Shown: positions 22,586 through 31,552 of the stretch, piece after piece | How positions within the stretch are numbered: position 1 is the first letter of the stretch | Layout of the letters: each line of letters starts with the position of its first letter | NCBI RefSeq assembly: GCF_900143185.1 | Contig: NZ_FSRQ01000001.1 | Span: 2,046,001 to 2,110,000, forward strand | Length of the DNA stretch: 64,000 nt | Direction: 5' to 3' | Source of the DNA: Chryseobacterium scophthalmum | GTDB taxonomy: Bacteria > Bacteroidota > Bacteroidia > Flavobacteriales > Weeksellaceae | Notes under the pieces: model-generated | What the model was told of the DNA's origin: nothing | What the model saw: the letters and a program-made list of their open reading frames with translations, nothing else | Database searches by the model: none | Made by a program: the position numbers and the translations under genes

Positions 22586-24577
22586 TTAAAAATTAGATCT
22601 TCTAAATTCTGCCTGTTGAATCTTACTGCTTGAGATCGTTTCTTCTGTTAATGGCGCCGATTCTACGACAACATTGTGCGAAGTAACACCCCAAGATTTG
22701 AAGTCATCACTGCCGATATATTTAACAAAATTATAAATATTTAACGTTATTTTTTGTTTTACCGTTAAAAGAATATCGTTGATATAGGTGTTATCTATGA
22801 TTACATACTTCAAATCTGGCGGAACATTATGTGCTCTCAAAGAAGGATGGCTGCTTCGTGAAGGAATAGTTCCGTCTGCCATTAAATCCTTTAAAACCAT
22901 ATTGAAATAATCATTGATTCTACGGTCTACCTTAAATCCTAAAAGGAAATTGATTTTATAAATTGTTCCCGGTAAAATCTCATCAACACTGTATTTAAAA
23001 GTATAAGGATCTTCCTGGTTGACAATACTCAGAATAAAATAATGATCTGCTCTTTTAGGCTGTTTTTTAATGATGGAATAAATAATTTTCGATTCTATTT
23101 CATCATTTCGTTTCGCACGGCTCAGATACGCAAGATTGGTACAATATTTTGGTATTGTTTCATCCAATTTCATGTCTTTGATGATAGAAACATATTTATC
23201 GATCTTCACATAGCTTGTGAAATTGGCTTTTAGTAGTCTCCCGTTATACCAAGCGTACATACAAACTGCAATGAAGCCTCCAAGAACCATTGTTAACCAA
23301 CCGCCGTCGAAAAACTTAATCACGTTCGCATAGAAGAATCCAGATTCAAGGAAAAGATAAATCGCTACGAAGCCAAAAAGAAACACTTTATTAAGTCTTG
23401 TTCGGCTTAACCAATATGTTAATAAAATTGTTGTCATCAGCATCGTGATGGTAATTGTTAAACCATACGCTGCTTCCATGTGTTCTGATTTCTGGAAGAA
23501 AACAACAACAATGAAACAGAAAAACATCAATCCCCAATTGATCCTTGGGATATACATTTGTCCTTTTACTCCTGAAGGATATTCAATGTGTTGGTTTGGC
23601 CAGAATGAAATTGACATCGCCTCAGAAAACATCGTAAACGAACCTGTAATTACAGCCTGACTCGCAATAATTGCCGCTAAAGTTGCTAAAATTACTCCCG
23701 GTAAAACTGCCCATTCCGGCATAATTCCGAAGAAAGGATTGACTCCTGAGAAAACTTTTTCATAGTTATCTAATAACCAAGCTCCTTGTCCTAAATAATT
23801 CAGAATCAACATCAATTTTACAAAAATCCAGCTTACACGGATATTTTTTGCTCCGCAATGTCCTAAATCTGAATATAAAGCTTCAGCTCCGGTTGTACAT
23901 AAAAACACCGCTCCCATGATTACAATTGCACTTGGCGAATGGGTAATCAGGTTATATGCATACATCGGGTTGAATGCTTTTAAAATTTCGATATGATCAA
24001 AAATATGCATTGATCCGAAACCTCCTAAAACCAAAAACCACGTCACCATGATAGGTCCGAAGAATTTTCCGATAGAAGCCGTTCCGAATTGCTGTACAAC
24101 GAAAACGATAAAGAGAATAAATAGGGTAATAAAAACAACCGGTGTTTCTGGATTGTAGATTTTAAGTCCTTCAATTGCAGACATTACCGTAAGAGAAGGG
24201 GTAATTACACTATCCGCAACCAGAGTTGATGCTCCGATGATGGCGACGACGTAGAGCCATTTCTTTTTTAGTTTTTTAACTAAAGAATATAAAGCTAAAA
24301 TTCCACCTTCACCGCGGTTATCTGCTTTAAGAGCGATAATCACATATTTAAGAGTTGTCTGAAGTGTTAAAGTCCAGATAATACAAGAAAGCGCGCCTTC
24401 AATATAAGTGTCAAAAGGCATCGTTGAGCCATCTTTCCTTGCATTGACAATTGCCTTCATTACGTAAAGTGGTGATGTACCAATGTCTCCGAAAACAATC
24501 CCTAGAGAAACGATAACTCCCACAAATGAAAGCTTTTTAAGGTCTATATGATGACCTCCTTCTGTAACTTCTGCCAT
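22586..24577 (-). CDS. kup: KUP/HAK/KT family potassium transporter
   Basis: This 663-residue inner membrane protein takes up K+ with protons. The N-terminus shows the family signature GVIVSLGIVFGDIGTSPLYV, followed by GALSCIIWTLTLQTTLKYV and NRGEGGILALYSL. About 12 membrane helices are followed by a hydrophilic C-terminal domain from about residue 470. The length is normal. It starts after a 25-bp leader with a TAAATTTG box. Other genes around it have no link to K+ metabolism. Confidence 0.95.
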   Translation of the reverse strand: MAEVTEGGHHIDLKKLSFVGVIVSLGIVFGDIGTSPLYVMKAIVNARKDGSTMPFDTYIEGALSCIIWTLTLQTTLKYVIIALKADNRGEGGILALYSLVKKLKKKWLYVVAIIGASTLVADSVITPSLTVMSAIEGLKIYNPETPVVFITLFILFIVFVVQQFGTASIGKFFGPIMVTWFLVLGGFGSMHIFDHIEILKAFNPMYAYNLITHSPSAIVIMGAVFLCTTGAEALYSDLGHCGAKNIRVSWIFVKLMLILNYLGQGAWLLDNYEKVFSGVNPFFGIMPEWAVLPGVILATLAAIIASQAVITGSFTMFSEAMSISFWPNQHIEYPSGVKGQMYIPRINWGLMFFCFIVVVFFQKSEHMEAAYGLTITITMLMTTILLTYWLSRTRLNKVFLFGFVAIYLFLESGFFYANVIKFFDGGWLTMVLGGFIAVCMYAWYNGRLLKANFTSYVKIDKYVSIIKDMKLDETIPKYCTNLAYLSRAKRNDEIESKIIYSIIKKQPKRADHYFILSIVNQEDPYTFKYSVDEILPGTIYKINFLLGFKVDRRINDYFNMVLKDLMADGTIPSRSSHPSLRAHNVPPDLKYVIIDNTYINDILLTVKQKITLNIYNFVKYIGSDDFKSWGVTSHNVVVESAPLTEETISSSKIQQAEFRRSNF

Positions 24578-24601
24578 GTCAGCTTATTATTTTTAAAAGC
24601 G

Positions 24602-24609
24602 CAAATTTA
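24602..24609 (-). promoter_or_regulatory. -7 box of kup
   Basis: TAAATTTG on the minus strand, 24 nt before the kup ATG. Confidence 0.55.
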
Positions 24610-24658
24610 TATTAAATTTATCAGCCACCGTCACATAAGTGATGCATTGTATAAATGA

Positions 24659-24686
24659 AAAAACTTCCTTTCGGAAGTTTTTTTCT
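24659..24686 (-). terminator. intrinsic terminator of pdhB
   Basis: A perfect 10-bp stem AAAAACTTCC / GGAAGTTTTT with a TTTC loop, and A-run on the plus strand giving T on the minus strand, just after the pdhB stop. Confidence 0.85.
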
Positions 24687-24701
24687 ATAATCGCACAATA
24701 A

Positions 24702-25682
24702 TTATTTCACGTACATCGCTTTTTTGATTTCCTCTTTCACTTTTTCAAGTTTAGGGAACCATTCTGCAAATAAAGCAGATGAATAAGGAGCAGGTGCATC
24801 AGGAGTAGTAATTCTCTTGATTGGCGCATCCAAATAATCAAATGCCTTTTGCTGTACCATATAAGTAATCTCTGAAGATACAGAACCGAATGGCCAAGCT
24901 TCTTCTAAAATTACCAATCTGTTTGTTTTCTTTACTGAAGTTAATACCGTATCGAAATCTAAAGGACGAACTGTTCTTAAATCGATAACTTCTACAGAAA
25001 TACCTTCCTTAGCCATATCTTCAGCCGCCTGAAGAGCCAATTTCATGATTTTTCCGAAAGAAACTAAAGTAACATCAGTACCTTCTCTTTTGATATCAGC
25101 TTTTCCTATTGGTAAGTAATATTCTTCTTCAGGAATTTCCATTTTGTCTCCGTACATCTGTTCAGATTCCATGAAAATTACCGGATCATTATCCTGAATT
25201 GCAGTTTTTAATAATCCTTTCGCATCATAAGGGTTTGAAGGAACTACTACTTTAAGACCCGGAACGTTTGCGAACCAGTTTTCAAAAGCCTGAGAGTGTG
25301 TTGCTCCCAACTGACCTGCAGAAGCTGTAGGACCACGGAAAACAATGGGGCAGTTCCACTGACCACCACTCATCTGACGGATTTTTGCTGCGTTGTTGAT
25401 AATCTGATCGATCCCAACAAGAGCAAAGTTGAATGTCATATATTCTACAATTGGTCTGTTACCATTCATTGCAGCGCCTACAGCAATTCCTGTAAAACCA
25501 AGTTCTGCGATAGGTGTATCGATTACGCGCTTAGCACCAAACTCATCCAACATTCCTTTAGAAGCTTTGTATGCACCATTATATTCTGCAACCTCTTCTC
25601 CCATTAGAAAAATGGATTCGTCTTTACGCATTTCCTCACTCATTGCCTGCGCAATCACTTCACGAAAAGTATGTTCTGCCAT
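24702..25682 (-). CDS. pdhB: pyruvate dehydrogenase E1 component, beta subunit
   Basis: This 326-residue protein is the beta chain of the thiamin-diphosphate-dependent E1 component, which decarboxylates pyruvate for acetyl-CoA synthesis. Typical segments are FLMGEEVAEYNGAYKASKGM, FGAKRVIDTPIAELGFTGIAVGAA (ThDP-binding contact), YMTFNFALVGIDQIINNAAK, and LEEAWPFGSVSSEI. The alpha subunit gene is not adjacent in this window; in many Bacteroidota it lies elsewhere or the gene is separate. It has its own promoter and terminator. Confidence 0.94.
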   Translation of the reverse strand: MAEHTFREVIAQAMSEEMRKDESIFLMGEEVAEYNGAYKASKGMLDEFGAKRVIDTPIAELGFTGIAVGAAMNGNRPIVEYMTFNFALVGIDQIINNAAKIRQMSGGQWNCPIVFRGPTASAGQLGATHSQAFENWFANVPGLKVVVPSNPYDAKGLLKTAIQDNDPVIFMESEQMYGDKMEIPEEEYYLPIGKADIKREGTDVTLVSFGKIMKLALQAAEDMAKEGISVEVIDLRTVRPLDFDTVLTSVKKTNRLVILEEAWPFGSVSSEITYMVQQKAFDYLDAPIKRITTPDAPAPYSSALFAEWFPKLEKVKEEIKKAMYVK

Positions 25683-25705
25683 ATTTATTTGAAAAATTTA
25701 GAGTA

Positions 25706-25713
25706 CAAAAATA
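25706..25713 (-). promoter_or_regulatory. -7 box of pdhB
   Basis: TATTTTTG on the minus strand, 23 nt before the ATG. Confidence 0.45.
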
Positions 25714-25732
25714 GTGTTTTTTTATTATTTAC

Positions 25733-25767
25733 ATAACAAAAAAGACAACTCATTGCTGAGTTGCCTT
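25733..25767 (-). terminator. intrinsic terminator of the DUF2147 gene
   Basis: CAACTC / GAGTTG with a short loop, followed by TTTTTTG on the minus strand, 25 bp after the DUF2147 stop. Confidence 0.75.
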
Positions 25768-25792
25768 AATATTTAATATTATTTTAAACTGA

Positions 25793-26212
25793 TTAGTTTA
25801 CTTTCTGCCAAACCTGTGTTCTTCCTAAAATAGAAACGCCCATATATCCTCTTACATTCAGCTTATCTCCGCTTTTTGTAATGGTACATTTGTAAGTTTT
25901 ACCGGTTTTAGGATCTGTAATGGTACCTCCTGTAAACTCATCGCCATCTTTTGCCAAACCTCTGATGATTTCCAATCCTAAAATTGGTTTCCCTTTTCTG
26001 TCATCTTTACAGCTTGTACAGTTAGGATCTGCTGGTTTAATCAATAACTGAGATACTTTTCCGTAATATTTACCGTCAGATTTTTTGTAGATTTCCACGA
26101 TAGATTTTGCCTGTTTTGTTTCATCATCTATGGTTTTCCATTTTCCTTCGATTTGTGCAAAAGACATCACACTGAATAATGAAAGTACAAATGTTGCTAA
26201 TAATTTTTTCAT
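25793..26212 (-). CDS. DUF2147 domain secreted protein
   Basis: This 139-residue exported protein has a signal peptide (MKKLLATFVLSLFSVMSFAQ) and the DUF2147 pattern: GKWKTIDDETKQAKSIVEIY, then CTSCKDDRKGKPILGLEIIRGL, GGTITDPKTGKTYKCT and LNVRGYMGVSILGRTQVW. Family members are small lipocalin-like periplasmic proteins; the two conserved cysteines in the CTSC motif could form a disulfide. The function is not known. It stands alone between pdhB and the sulfatase gene. Confidence 0.92.
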   Translation of the reverse strand: MKKLLATFVLSLFSVMSFAQIEGKWKTIDDETKQAKSIVEIYKKSDGKYYGKVSQLLIKPADPNCTSCKDDRKGKPILGLEIIRGLAKDGDEFTGGTITDPKTGKTYKCTITKSGDKLNVRGYMGVSILGRTQVWQKVN

Positions 26213-26357
26213 ATTATAGAGTTTAATTTAAATTATAGATTCTTAAATTCTTAATTAGTTAAAAATAGACATAAATTTTAAACACACCAACATTTTTATT
26301 ATCCTTTGCATATATAACAACAGAAAGAGCATTTTTTAAAATTAAACAAATAAAAAA

Positions 26358-28286
26358 TTAATTCAATTTTCTATTGATTACGCGGCTCATATAATCCTGA
26401 TACCATGCTTTTGCCATTTGTTTTCCTTTTTCGGTTTCGGGAGATTTTATTTTATCATTCAGATTGTTTTCAAAACCTAAATCACTTTTATCATAAATTC
26501 CGATAATGTTTTTACCATCAAATCTGTAAATATAATTTCCATAGATAAACTGCTCCGAAGTTCCGTCTGAGTTAACAATCAAAGGTTGGTATTTTTTTTC
26601 GCTAACCAAACTTCTCCCCCAGCTTCTTATCTTTTTATTATATCCGATTAAATCTGCCAAAGTAGGATAAATATCTATTTGCTGTGCCAATTCATCATTC
26701 ACTCCTTTCAACTGATAGGCCGGATTTGGAGAATAGAAAATCAACGGAACAGCAAAACGGTTCATCGCTTTTTCGTATTCAGAATAATAGACCTGATTGG
26801 TATGATCTCCTGTAAAGACAAAAATGGTATTTTTAAACCAAGGTTGTTTTTTGGCAGTTTCAAAATATTCTTTAATCGCATAATCGGTGTACTGCATCGG
26901 TTCATGCATTTCAATGTTCCCTTTCTTAAATTTCCCATTATATTTTGCAGGGATTTTAAACGGGTGATGTGACGATGCTGTAAAAACAGTTGCCATAAAA
27001 GGTTTTGTTTTCCCTACATTTTTAGCAAAATACTGTAAAAACGGTTCATCCCAGATTGCCCACATTCCATCAAAATCTTCATTGTGATTGTATTCGTCTT
27101 TTCCGAAATAATGTTTAAAACCAAGAATATTTCCAAAACCTAAAAATCCCATCGAACCATTCGGAGCACCGTGATAAAATGATGTATCGTACCCCATATC
27201 ATTACAAACCGAAACTATCGACTGGATTTTCTGATTAGAATAAGGCGAACTTGTAAAAGCATCCATCAAACTAGGAATTCCTGCCAAAATACTGCTCATC
27301 CCATGAATAGATTGTCTTCCGTTGGCAAAAGTATTCGGAAAAATAAGACTTTCATTTGCCAAACTGTCTATAAATGGCGTGTAAGAAACATAATCTTTAA
27401 TATTTTTATCTTTATTAAAAGCTCCCGAATATTCTCTGCCGAAAGATTCCACAATAAAAATTACAATGTTTGGTTTATCCTGAACCTGTCTGTCGTATGT
27501 TTTATAGGTATTGATATTTTCATCAATAAATTTCTGATCGACAAACTGAACTTCTTTAAAATTATTCGTTCCCATGGTTCTGAAAAACGAAAAAGTAGAG
27601 TTCAAAACCAAATTTCCCTGAAGCGGAGTTTTTACAAATTTATTCGCATCAACCAAATTAATTGGTCTTGTGCTGTGTTTGAAATCTCCTCTTATTCCGC
27701 CAACAATTAATACCGCAGAAATACACAAAGTCACCACAGACCAAATAAAATAAGGAATGAGCTTTACCGGTTTTTTATAATTAATTTTAAATCTTTTATA
27801 CAGAAAAACCCATGCAGCCATTAAAAACACAAACCAAATAATCACAAAAGGATGCTCTGTAATAGAAGTGGTGAATACTTTTAAAATATTCGTCTCATGT
27901 TTTGCTACCTGAAAAGCAGCAGAAGTAAGCCTTGCCTGGGAAAATTTATAGTAAATAAAATCTCCGAAATTCATTGCATACGCAATTCCATTGGTGATAA
28001 AATAAAGCCAGATCAGGAATTTCTGATACCCACTTTTTGTATTGATTACAATCGGAACGAGGCTTAAAAAAATAAACAGAGCATTCACATATAAAATCGC
28101 TGTAAGATCAAACGCAATCCCATGATAAGCCAAGTTCAGATAATCTGCAACGCTATCTACTTTTATTAAATCTTTATTGAAAAACCAAAACAAAAGTCTC
28201 GCGATCTGATAAAAAACGAAAGCCAAAAAAAGCCTGTAACACAAAACAAGAATCTCTTCTTTTCTGAATTCTTTGAAAAATTTCAT
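26358..28286 (-). CDS. LTA synthase family / alkaline-phosphatase superfamily membrane protein
   Basis: This 642-residue protein has about five N-terminal membrane helices (to residue 200), then an extracytoplasmic sulfatase/phosphotransferase domain. Seen motifs are NIVIFIVESFGREYSG (first metal ligand), ANGRQSIHGMSSI (probable nucleophile Ser), FYHGAPNGSMGF, FTASSHHPF and FVFTGDHTNQ (second metal Asp-His). The architecture is that of LtaS / OpgB-type enzymes that transfer phosphoglycerol or phosphoethanolamine headgroups. In a Gram-negative it more likely modifies LPS or a glycolipid than lipoteichoic acid. The actual substrate cannot be deduced. Confidence 0.85.
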   Translation of the reverse strand: MKFFKEFRKEEILVLCYRLFLAFVFYQIARLLFWFFNKDLIKVDSVADYLNLAYHGIAFDLTAILYVNALFIFLSLVPIVINTKSGYQKFLIWLYFITNGIAYAMNFGDFIYYKFSQARLTSAAFQVAKHETNILKVFTTSITEHPFVIIWFVFLMAAWVFLYKRFKINYKKPVKLIPYFIWSVVTLCISAVLIVGGIRGDFKHSTRPINLVDANKFVKTPLQGNLVLNSTFSFFRTMGTNNFKEVQFVDQKFIDENINTYKTYDRQVQDKPNIVIFIVESFGREYSGAFNKDKNIKDYVSYTPFIDSLANESLIFPNTFANGRQSIHGMSSILAGIPSLMDAFTSSPYSNQKIQSIVSVCNDMGYDTSFYHGAPNGSMGFLGFGNILGFKHYFGKDEYNHNEDFDGMWAIWDEPFLQYFAKNVGKTKPFMATVFTASSHHPFKIPAKYNGKFKKGNIEMHEPMQYTDYAIKEYFETAKKQPWFKNTIFVFTGDHTNQVYYSEYEKAMNRFAVPLIFYSPNPAYQLKGVNDELAQQIDIYPTLADLIGYNKKIRSWGRSLVSEKKYQPLIVNSDGTSEQFIYGNYIYRFDGKNIIGIYDKSDLGFENNLNDKIKSPETEKGKQMAKAWYQDYMSRVINRKLN

Positions 28287-28378
28287 TTTTAAATAGTATT
28301 GTTTTTAAAGTCGATTATTTATCGGTTGCAAAATTACATTAAATTCATATGTAGATATTTATTTTTTTTAAAGGTCAT

Positions 28379-28434
28379 ATGCAATCGCCAATATATACTA
28401 ACTTATATTTCACTGTTAGTTATAGCGATTTCAT
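28379..28434. promoter_or_regulatory. imperfect dyad between divergent sulfatase and pssA genes
   Basis: ATGCAATCGC...TATACTAAC at 28379-28402 pairs with GTTAGTTATAGCGATTTCAT at 28415-28434 around a 12-nt loop. It lies between two divergent genes of envelope lipid chemistry, about 65 bp before pssA. Confidence 0.4.
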
Positions 28435-28486
28435 AGGATTGTAATTTTTAGTTGACATTAATTAAGGTTAAAATTTTTAAAAAATG

Positions 28487-28494
28487 TAATTTTG
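28487..28494 (+). promoter_or_regulatory. -7 box of pssA
   Basis: TAATTTTG ends 5 nt before ATG 28500. Confidence 0.55.
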
Positions 28495-28499
28495 CTTCT

Positions 28500-29213
28500 A
28501 TGAATTTCATTAAGAACAATCTGGCAAACGCCATTACACTGGGCAACCTTTTTTCGGGTTGCGTTGGTGCTGTACATTTGATTTTAGGTGATTACCAAAC
28601 AACTGCGATTTGTATCATTCTATCGTTGATTTTAGATTTTTTCGATGGTTTTGTGGCAAGAGCCTTAAAAGCCAATTCGAATTTGGGAACCCAGCTAGAT
28701 TCTTTGGCAGATATGGTAAGTTTCGGTTTTATCCCGGGATTGACGATGTTTAAAATGTTGGAACCGTTCGGAAATGAACTTTTCGGATTACAGCTTCCTT
28801 TTGAAATTAAATATTTTGGATTTTTAATAACGCTTTTCTCTTGTTTGAGATTAGCAATTTTTAACCTTGACGAAGAGCAGAAATATTATTTTAAAGGTTT
28901 AAATACTCCTTCAAATACGATTTTGATTTTTGGATTATTTTATGCTTTCAAAGAAACCCAAAGCTTTAGTTTCCTTCTTGAAAATGCATTATTTTTATTG
29001 ATCTTCACTGTAATTTCTTCTTGGATCCTTATCAGTCCTATTAAAATGATTGCCATGAAATTCAAATCGATGAAACTACAGGATAATTATCCGAAATTAG
29101 CTTTATTAATTGGCTCAATTCTTATTTTAGCGATATTTAAAATTGTCGGAATCCCGATGGTTATTCTTTATTATATTTTTATTTCAATTATATTTCAAAA
29201 ACAGCTGAATTAA
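28500..29213 (+). CDS. pssA: phosphatidylserine synthase (CDP-alcohol phosphatidyltransferase)
   Basis: This 237-residue membrane enzyme condenses CDP-diacylglycerol with serine in phosphatidylethanolamine synthesis. The CDP-alcohol signature DG-x2-AR-x8-G-x3-D-x3-D is intact in DGFVARALK then GTQLDSLAD (about residues 50-72). The start is set at 28500 (MNFIKNNLANAITLGNLFSG) since the longer frame from 28452 would include the promoter box. The alternating hydrophobic segments give about seven helices. It is divergent from the sulfatase-like gene, another lipid-modifying enzyme. Confidence 0.93.
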   Translation: MNFIKNNLANAITLGNLFSGCVGAVHLILGDYQTTAICIILSLILDFFDGFVARALKANSNLGTQLDSLADMVSFGFIPGLTMFKMLEPFGNELFGLQLPFEIKYFGFLITLFSCLRLAIFNLDEEQKYYFKGLNTPSNTILIFGLFYAFKETQSFSFLLENALFLLIFTVISSWILISPIKMIAMKFKSMKLQDNYPKLALLIGSILILAIFKIVGIPMVILYYIFISIIFQKQLN

Positions 29214-29286
29214 GAAGCTGGATGTTGGAAGCTGGAAGTTTATCCAGATCTCATTCTCAAATTAATACATTCTCAAATTATAAAAA

Positions 29287-30051
29287 ATGAACTTAAAACT
29301 GCATAAACCACTTTGTGTATTTGATCTTGAAACAACAGGAACCAACGTTGGTAAAGACCGAATTGTTGAAATTTGTATTTTAAAAGTAAATCCCGATTCT
29401 TCAAGAGAAAGCAAAACATGGAGAGTAAATCCTGAAATGCCGATCCCTGTTTCGTCAAGTGAGATCCACGGAATTTATGATGAAGACATCAAAGACGCAC
29501 CAACTTTCAAAGAAATTGCCCCAAAAATTGTTGAGATGATTTCCGGATCTGATTTGGGAGGTTTTAACTCGAACCGTTTCGATGTTCCTTTGTTGGCTGA
29601 AGAATTACTTCGTGCAGAATTTGATTTTGACTTAAACAAATTCAAATTAGTCGATGCACAAACTATTTTCCATAAAAAAGAACCAAGAAATTTGGGTGCT
29701 GCTTATCAGTTTTACTGTGGAAAAACTTTAGAAAACGCCCATTCTGCGGAAGCTGATGTTTTGGCAACGTTCGAAGTTTTGGACGCACAAGTTGGAAAAT
29801 ATGATGATCTTCCTAATGAAGTTGCCGAACTCAGTGAGTTTTCTACTCAGAATAAATTTGCAGATTTAGCAGGAATGATTCATTACAATGCAAAAGATCA
29901 GGAAATTTTTGCTTTCGGAAAATACAAAGGTCAAGTTGTAAAAGAAGTTTTCCAAAAAGATCTGGGATATTTCGGATGGTTGCAAAACGCTGATTTCCCT
30001 TTGTATACCAAGAAAGTTTTTACTAAAATTCAGCTTTCAAGTAAATTTTAA
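29287..30051 (+). CDS. DnaQ-like 3'-5' exonuclease with C-terminal DUF3820-like part
   Basis: This 254-residue protein begins with an RNase T / DnaQ exonuclease domain. The DEDDh residues are visible: FDLETTG (Asp-Glu), NSNRFDVPLL (Asp) and ENAHSAEADV (His-Asp). After residue 190 comes a small module with FAFGKYKGQVVKEVFQKD and YFGWLQ, the F-G-K-x-K-G..Y-x-x-W pattern of the DUF3820-like domain seen at the end of many Flavobacteriia exonucleases. It is a 3'-5' exonuclease possibly used in repair or DNA polymerase III proofreading. It forms a run with the next gene. Confidence 0.88.
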   Translation: MNLKLHKPLCVFDLETTGTNVGKDRIVEICILKVNPDSSRESKTWRVNPEMPIPVSSSEIHGIYDEDIKDAPTFKEIAPKIVEMISGSDLGGFNSNRFDVPLLAEELLRAEFDFDLNKFKLVDAQTIFHKKEPRNLGAAYQFYCGKTLENAHSAEADVLATFEVLDAQVGKYDDLPNEVAELSEFSTQNKFADLAGMIHYNAKDQEIFAFGKYKGQVVKEVFQKDLGYFGWLQNADFPLYTKKVFTKIQLSSKF

Positions 30052-30113
30052 GTTTAATAATCTTTTAATTTTCTATAAGGTATGAAAATTGAGTTATAAA
30101 AAATTAAAAAAGG

Positions 30114-30512
30114 ATGAGCAACTTAGTTAAGTTTAAATTTTACGAAACTGCACTTGAAGCCAATCGAGACAAGCAGATTCTTGCCGAGAGCAACATCAAC
30201 AGTTTTATTGCAAACGAACAACTGATACAATCAGACTGGCTGCTTTCACAAGCTGTTGGTGGAATTCAGTTACAGGTTTTTGAAGATGATTTTGAAAGCG
30301 CCGAAAAAATCTTAGCTGATTATAAAGAAAACGAAAAGTTTGCCCTTGAAGTAGAGCATACGATTGAACACCCGAAGTTTGATTTTGTCTGCCCTAAATG
30401 TGGTTCAAATCACATCTACAAAGACGACAGATCGACGAGCTTTTTTGGAATTTCTTTGCTTTCGAGTGATAGATATGTGTGTTACTATTGTGAGAATGAG
30501 TTTACGCATTAA
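30114..30512 (+). CDS. DUF2007 domain protein with zinc ribbon
   Basis: This 132-residue cytoplasmic protein has a DUF2007 signal-transducing domain in the first 75 residues (FYETALEANRDKQILAESNINSFIANEQ, ending ADYKENEK), and a C-terminal zinc ribbon of four cysteines (CPKCGSNH, CYYCENEF). The fusion is common in Bacteroidota. It is probably a sensing or binding protein, but its target is unknown. It lies 62 bp after the exonuclease gene on the same strand. Confidence 0.85.
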   Translation: MSNLVKFKFYETALEANRDKQILAESNINSFIANEQLIQSDWLLSQAVGGIQLQVFEDDFESAEKILADYKENEKFALEVEHTIEHPKFDFVCPKCGSNHIYKDDRSTSFFGISLLSSDRYVCYYCENEFTH

Positions 30513-30878
30513 TATGTTTGAAGCGGGATGTTGGGTGATGGAAGTTGACATGATTGAGAATAAATTTTGAGATTGTTTTGCTTCAATCAACTTAGCACAA
30601 GCTAATTCCACTTTTCGCAATGATACATTTGAAATGACACGCGGAATTCCCCTCCTTTGGAGGGGTGGCAAAAATTTCAAAGAAATTTTTGACGGGGTGG
30701 TTTTCAACACAACAATTTTATTAGCCCCGATTGCAGCGACATCCTTTTGTGCAGCGCAGCGGAACAAAAGATACAGCGGAAAGCGGGAAAAAGCTCCTTA
30801 AAAAATACTACTAATAAATAAAAATGAGTGATTCTGAGATTGTTTTTTCGCTTCGCTCATCACACTGAAAAATAAATT
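30513..30878. repeat. 366-bp gene-free region with two probable dispersed repeats
   Basis: After a GGATGTTGGGTGATGGAAG stretch, two blocks look like dispersed intergenic repeats. Block 1 (30645-30710) has the hairpins CCCCTCC-TTT-GGAGGGG and AAAAATTTC-AAA-GAAATTTTT. Block 2 (30722-30798) has GATTGCAGCGACATCC, a CTTTTGT / ACAAAAG hairpin, and an AGCGGAAAGCGGGAAA end. No convincing gene is seen here. Confidence 0.6.
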
Positions 30879-31484
30879 ATGAAGATAATCTGCATAGGAA
30901 GAAATTACAGCGAACACGCAAAAGAACTGGGAAATGCTATTCCCGATCAACCTGTGATTTTTATGAAACCCGACACCGCGGTTTTAAAAGGAAATGATTT
31001 TTACATCCCTGAATTCTCCAACGATGTACATTACGAATTGGAAGTGGTGGTAAAGATATCAAAAGGCGGAAAATACATCCAAAAAGAAACCGCCAATAAA
31101 CATTACGAAGAGATTGGTTTGGGAATCGATTTTACTGCGAGAGACCTTCAAAGTGACCTAAAATCTAAAGGTCTTCCGTGGGAACTGGCAAAAGGTTTTG
31201 ATGGTTCTGCAGTGGTGAGCAATTTCTTTAAAAAAGAAAATTATAATCTTGAATCATTGAATTTTTCGCTTCTCAAAAACAAAGAAAAAGTTCAAAAAGG
31301 TAATTCAAAAGACATGATTTTCAGTATTGATGATATCATTGCTTTTGTTTCACAATATTTTACATTGAGAGTGGGTGATTTGATTTTTACAGGAACTCCG
31401 GAAGGTGTAGGAAAAGTATCTGAAAATGACGTTTTGGAAGCTTATCTCGAAGACGAAAAAATCTTGGATATAAGAATTATGTAA
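30879..31484 (+). CDS. fumarylacetoacetate hydrolase family protein
   Basis: This 201-residue protein is a bare FAH domain. The motifs are CIGRNYSEHAKELG, FMKPDTAVL, VHYELEVVVKI (metal-binding glutamates), GIDFTARDLQ and FTGTPEGVGKV. The length matches small YcgM-like hydrolases or oxaloacetate decarboxylases that act on acylpyruvates. The exact substrate cannot be read off. It has its own upstream region, which holds the repeats, and the USP gene follows on the same strand. Confidence 0.92.
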   Translation: MKIICIGRNYSEHAKELGNAIPDQPVIFMKPDTAVLKGNDFYIPEFSNDVHYELEVVVKISKGGKYIQKETANKHYEEIGLGIDFTARDLQSDLKSKGLPWELAKGFDGSAVVSNFFKKENYNLESLNFSLLKNKEKVQKGNSKDMIFSIDDIIAFVSQYFTLRVGDLIFTGTPEGVGKVSENDVLEAYLEDEKILDIRIM

Positions 31485-31552
31485 CAATATCATTTGAGAT
31501 TGGTCTGTTTTTTTCATATCTTTAATAAGACTTAAATTACAAATTCAAACTT

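Noticed and set aside
30364..30767. Open frames overlapping the DUF2007 gene and the repeat blocks.
   Set aside because: They are shadows of a real gene or of repeat elements, with no coding character.
30722..30798. Block 2 as a fragment of an insertion sequence.
   Set aside because: No transposase frame and no clear terminal inverted repeats or target duplication.
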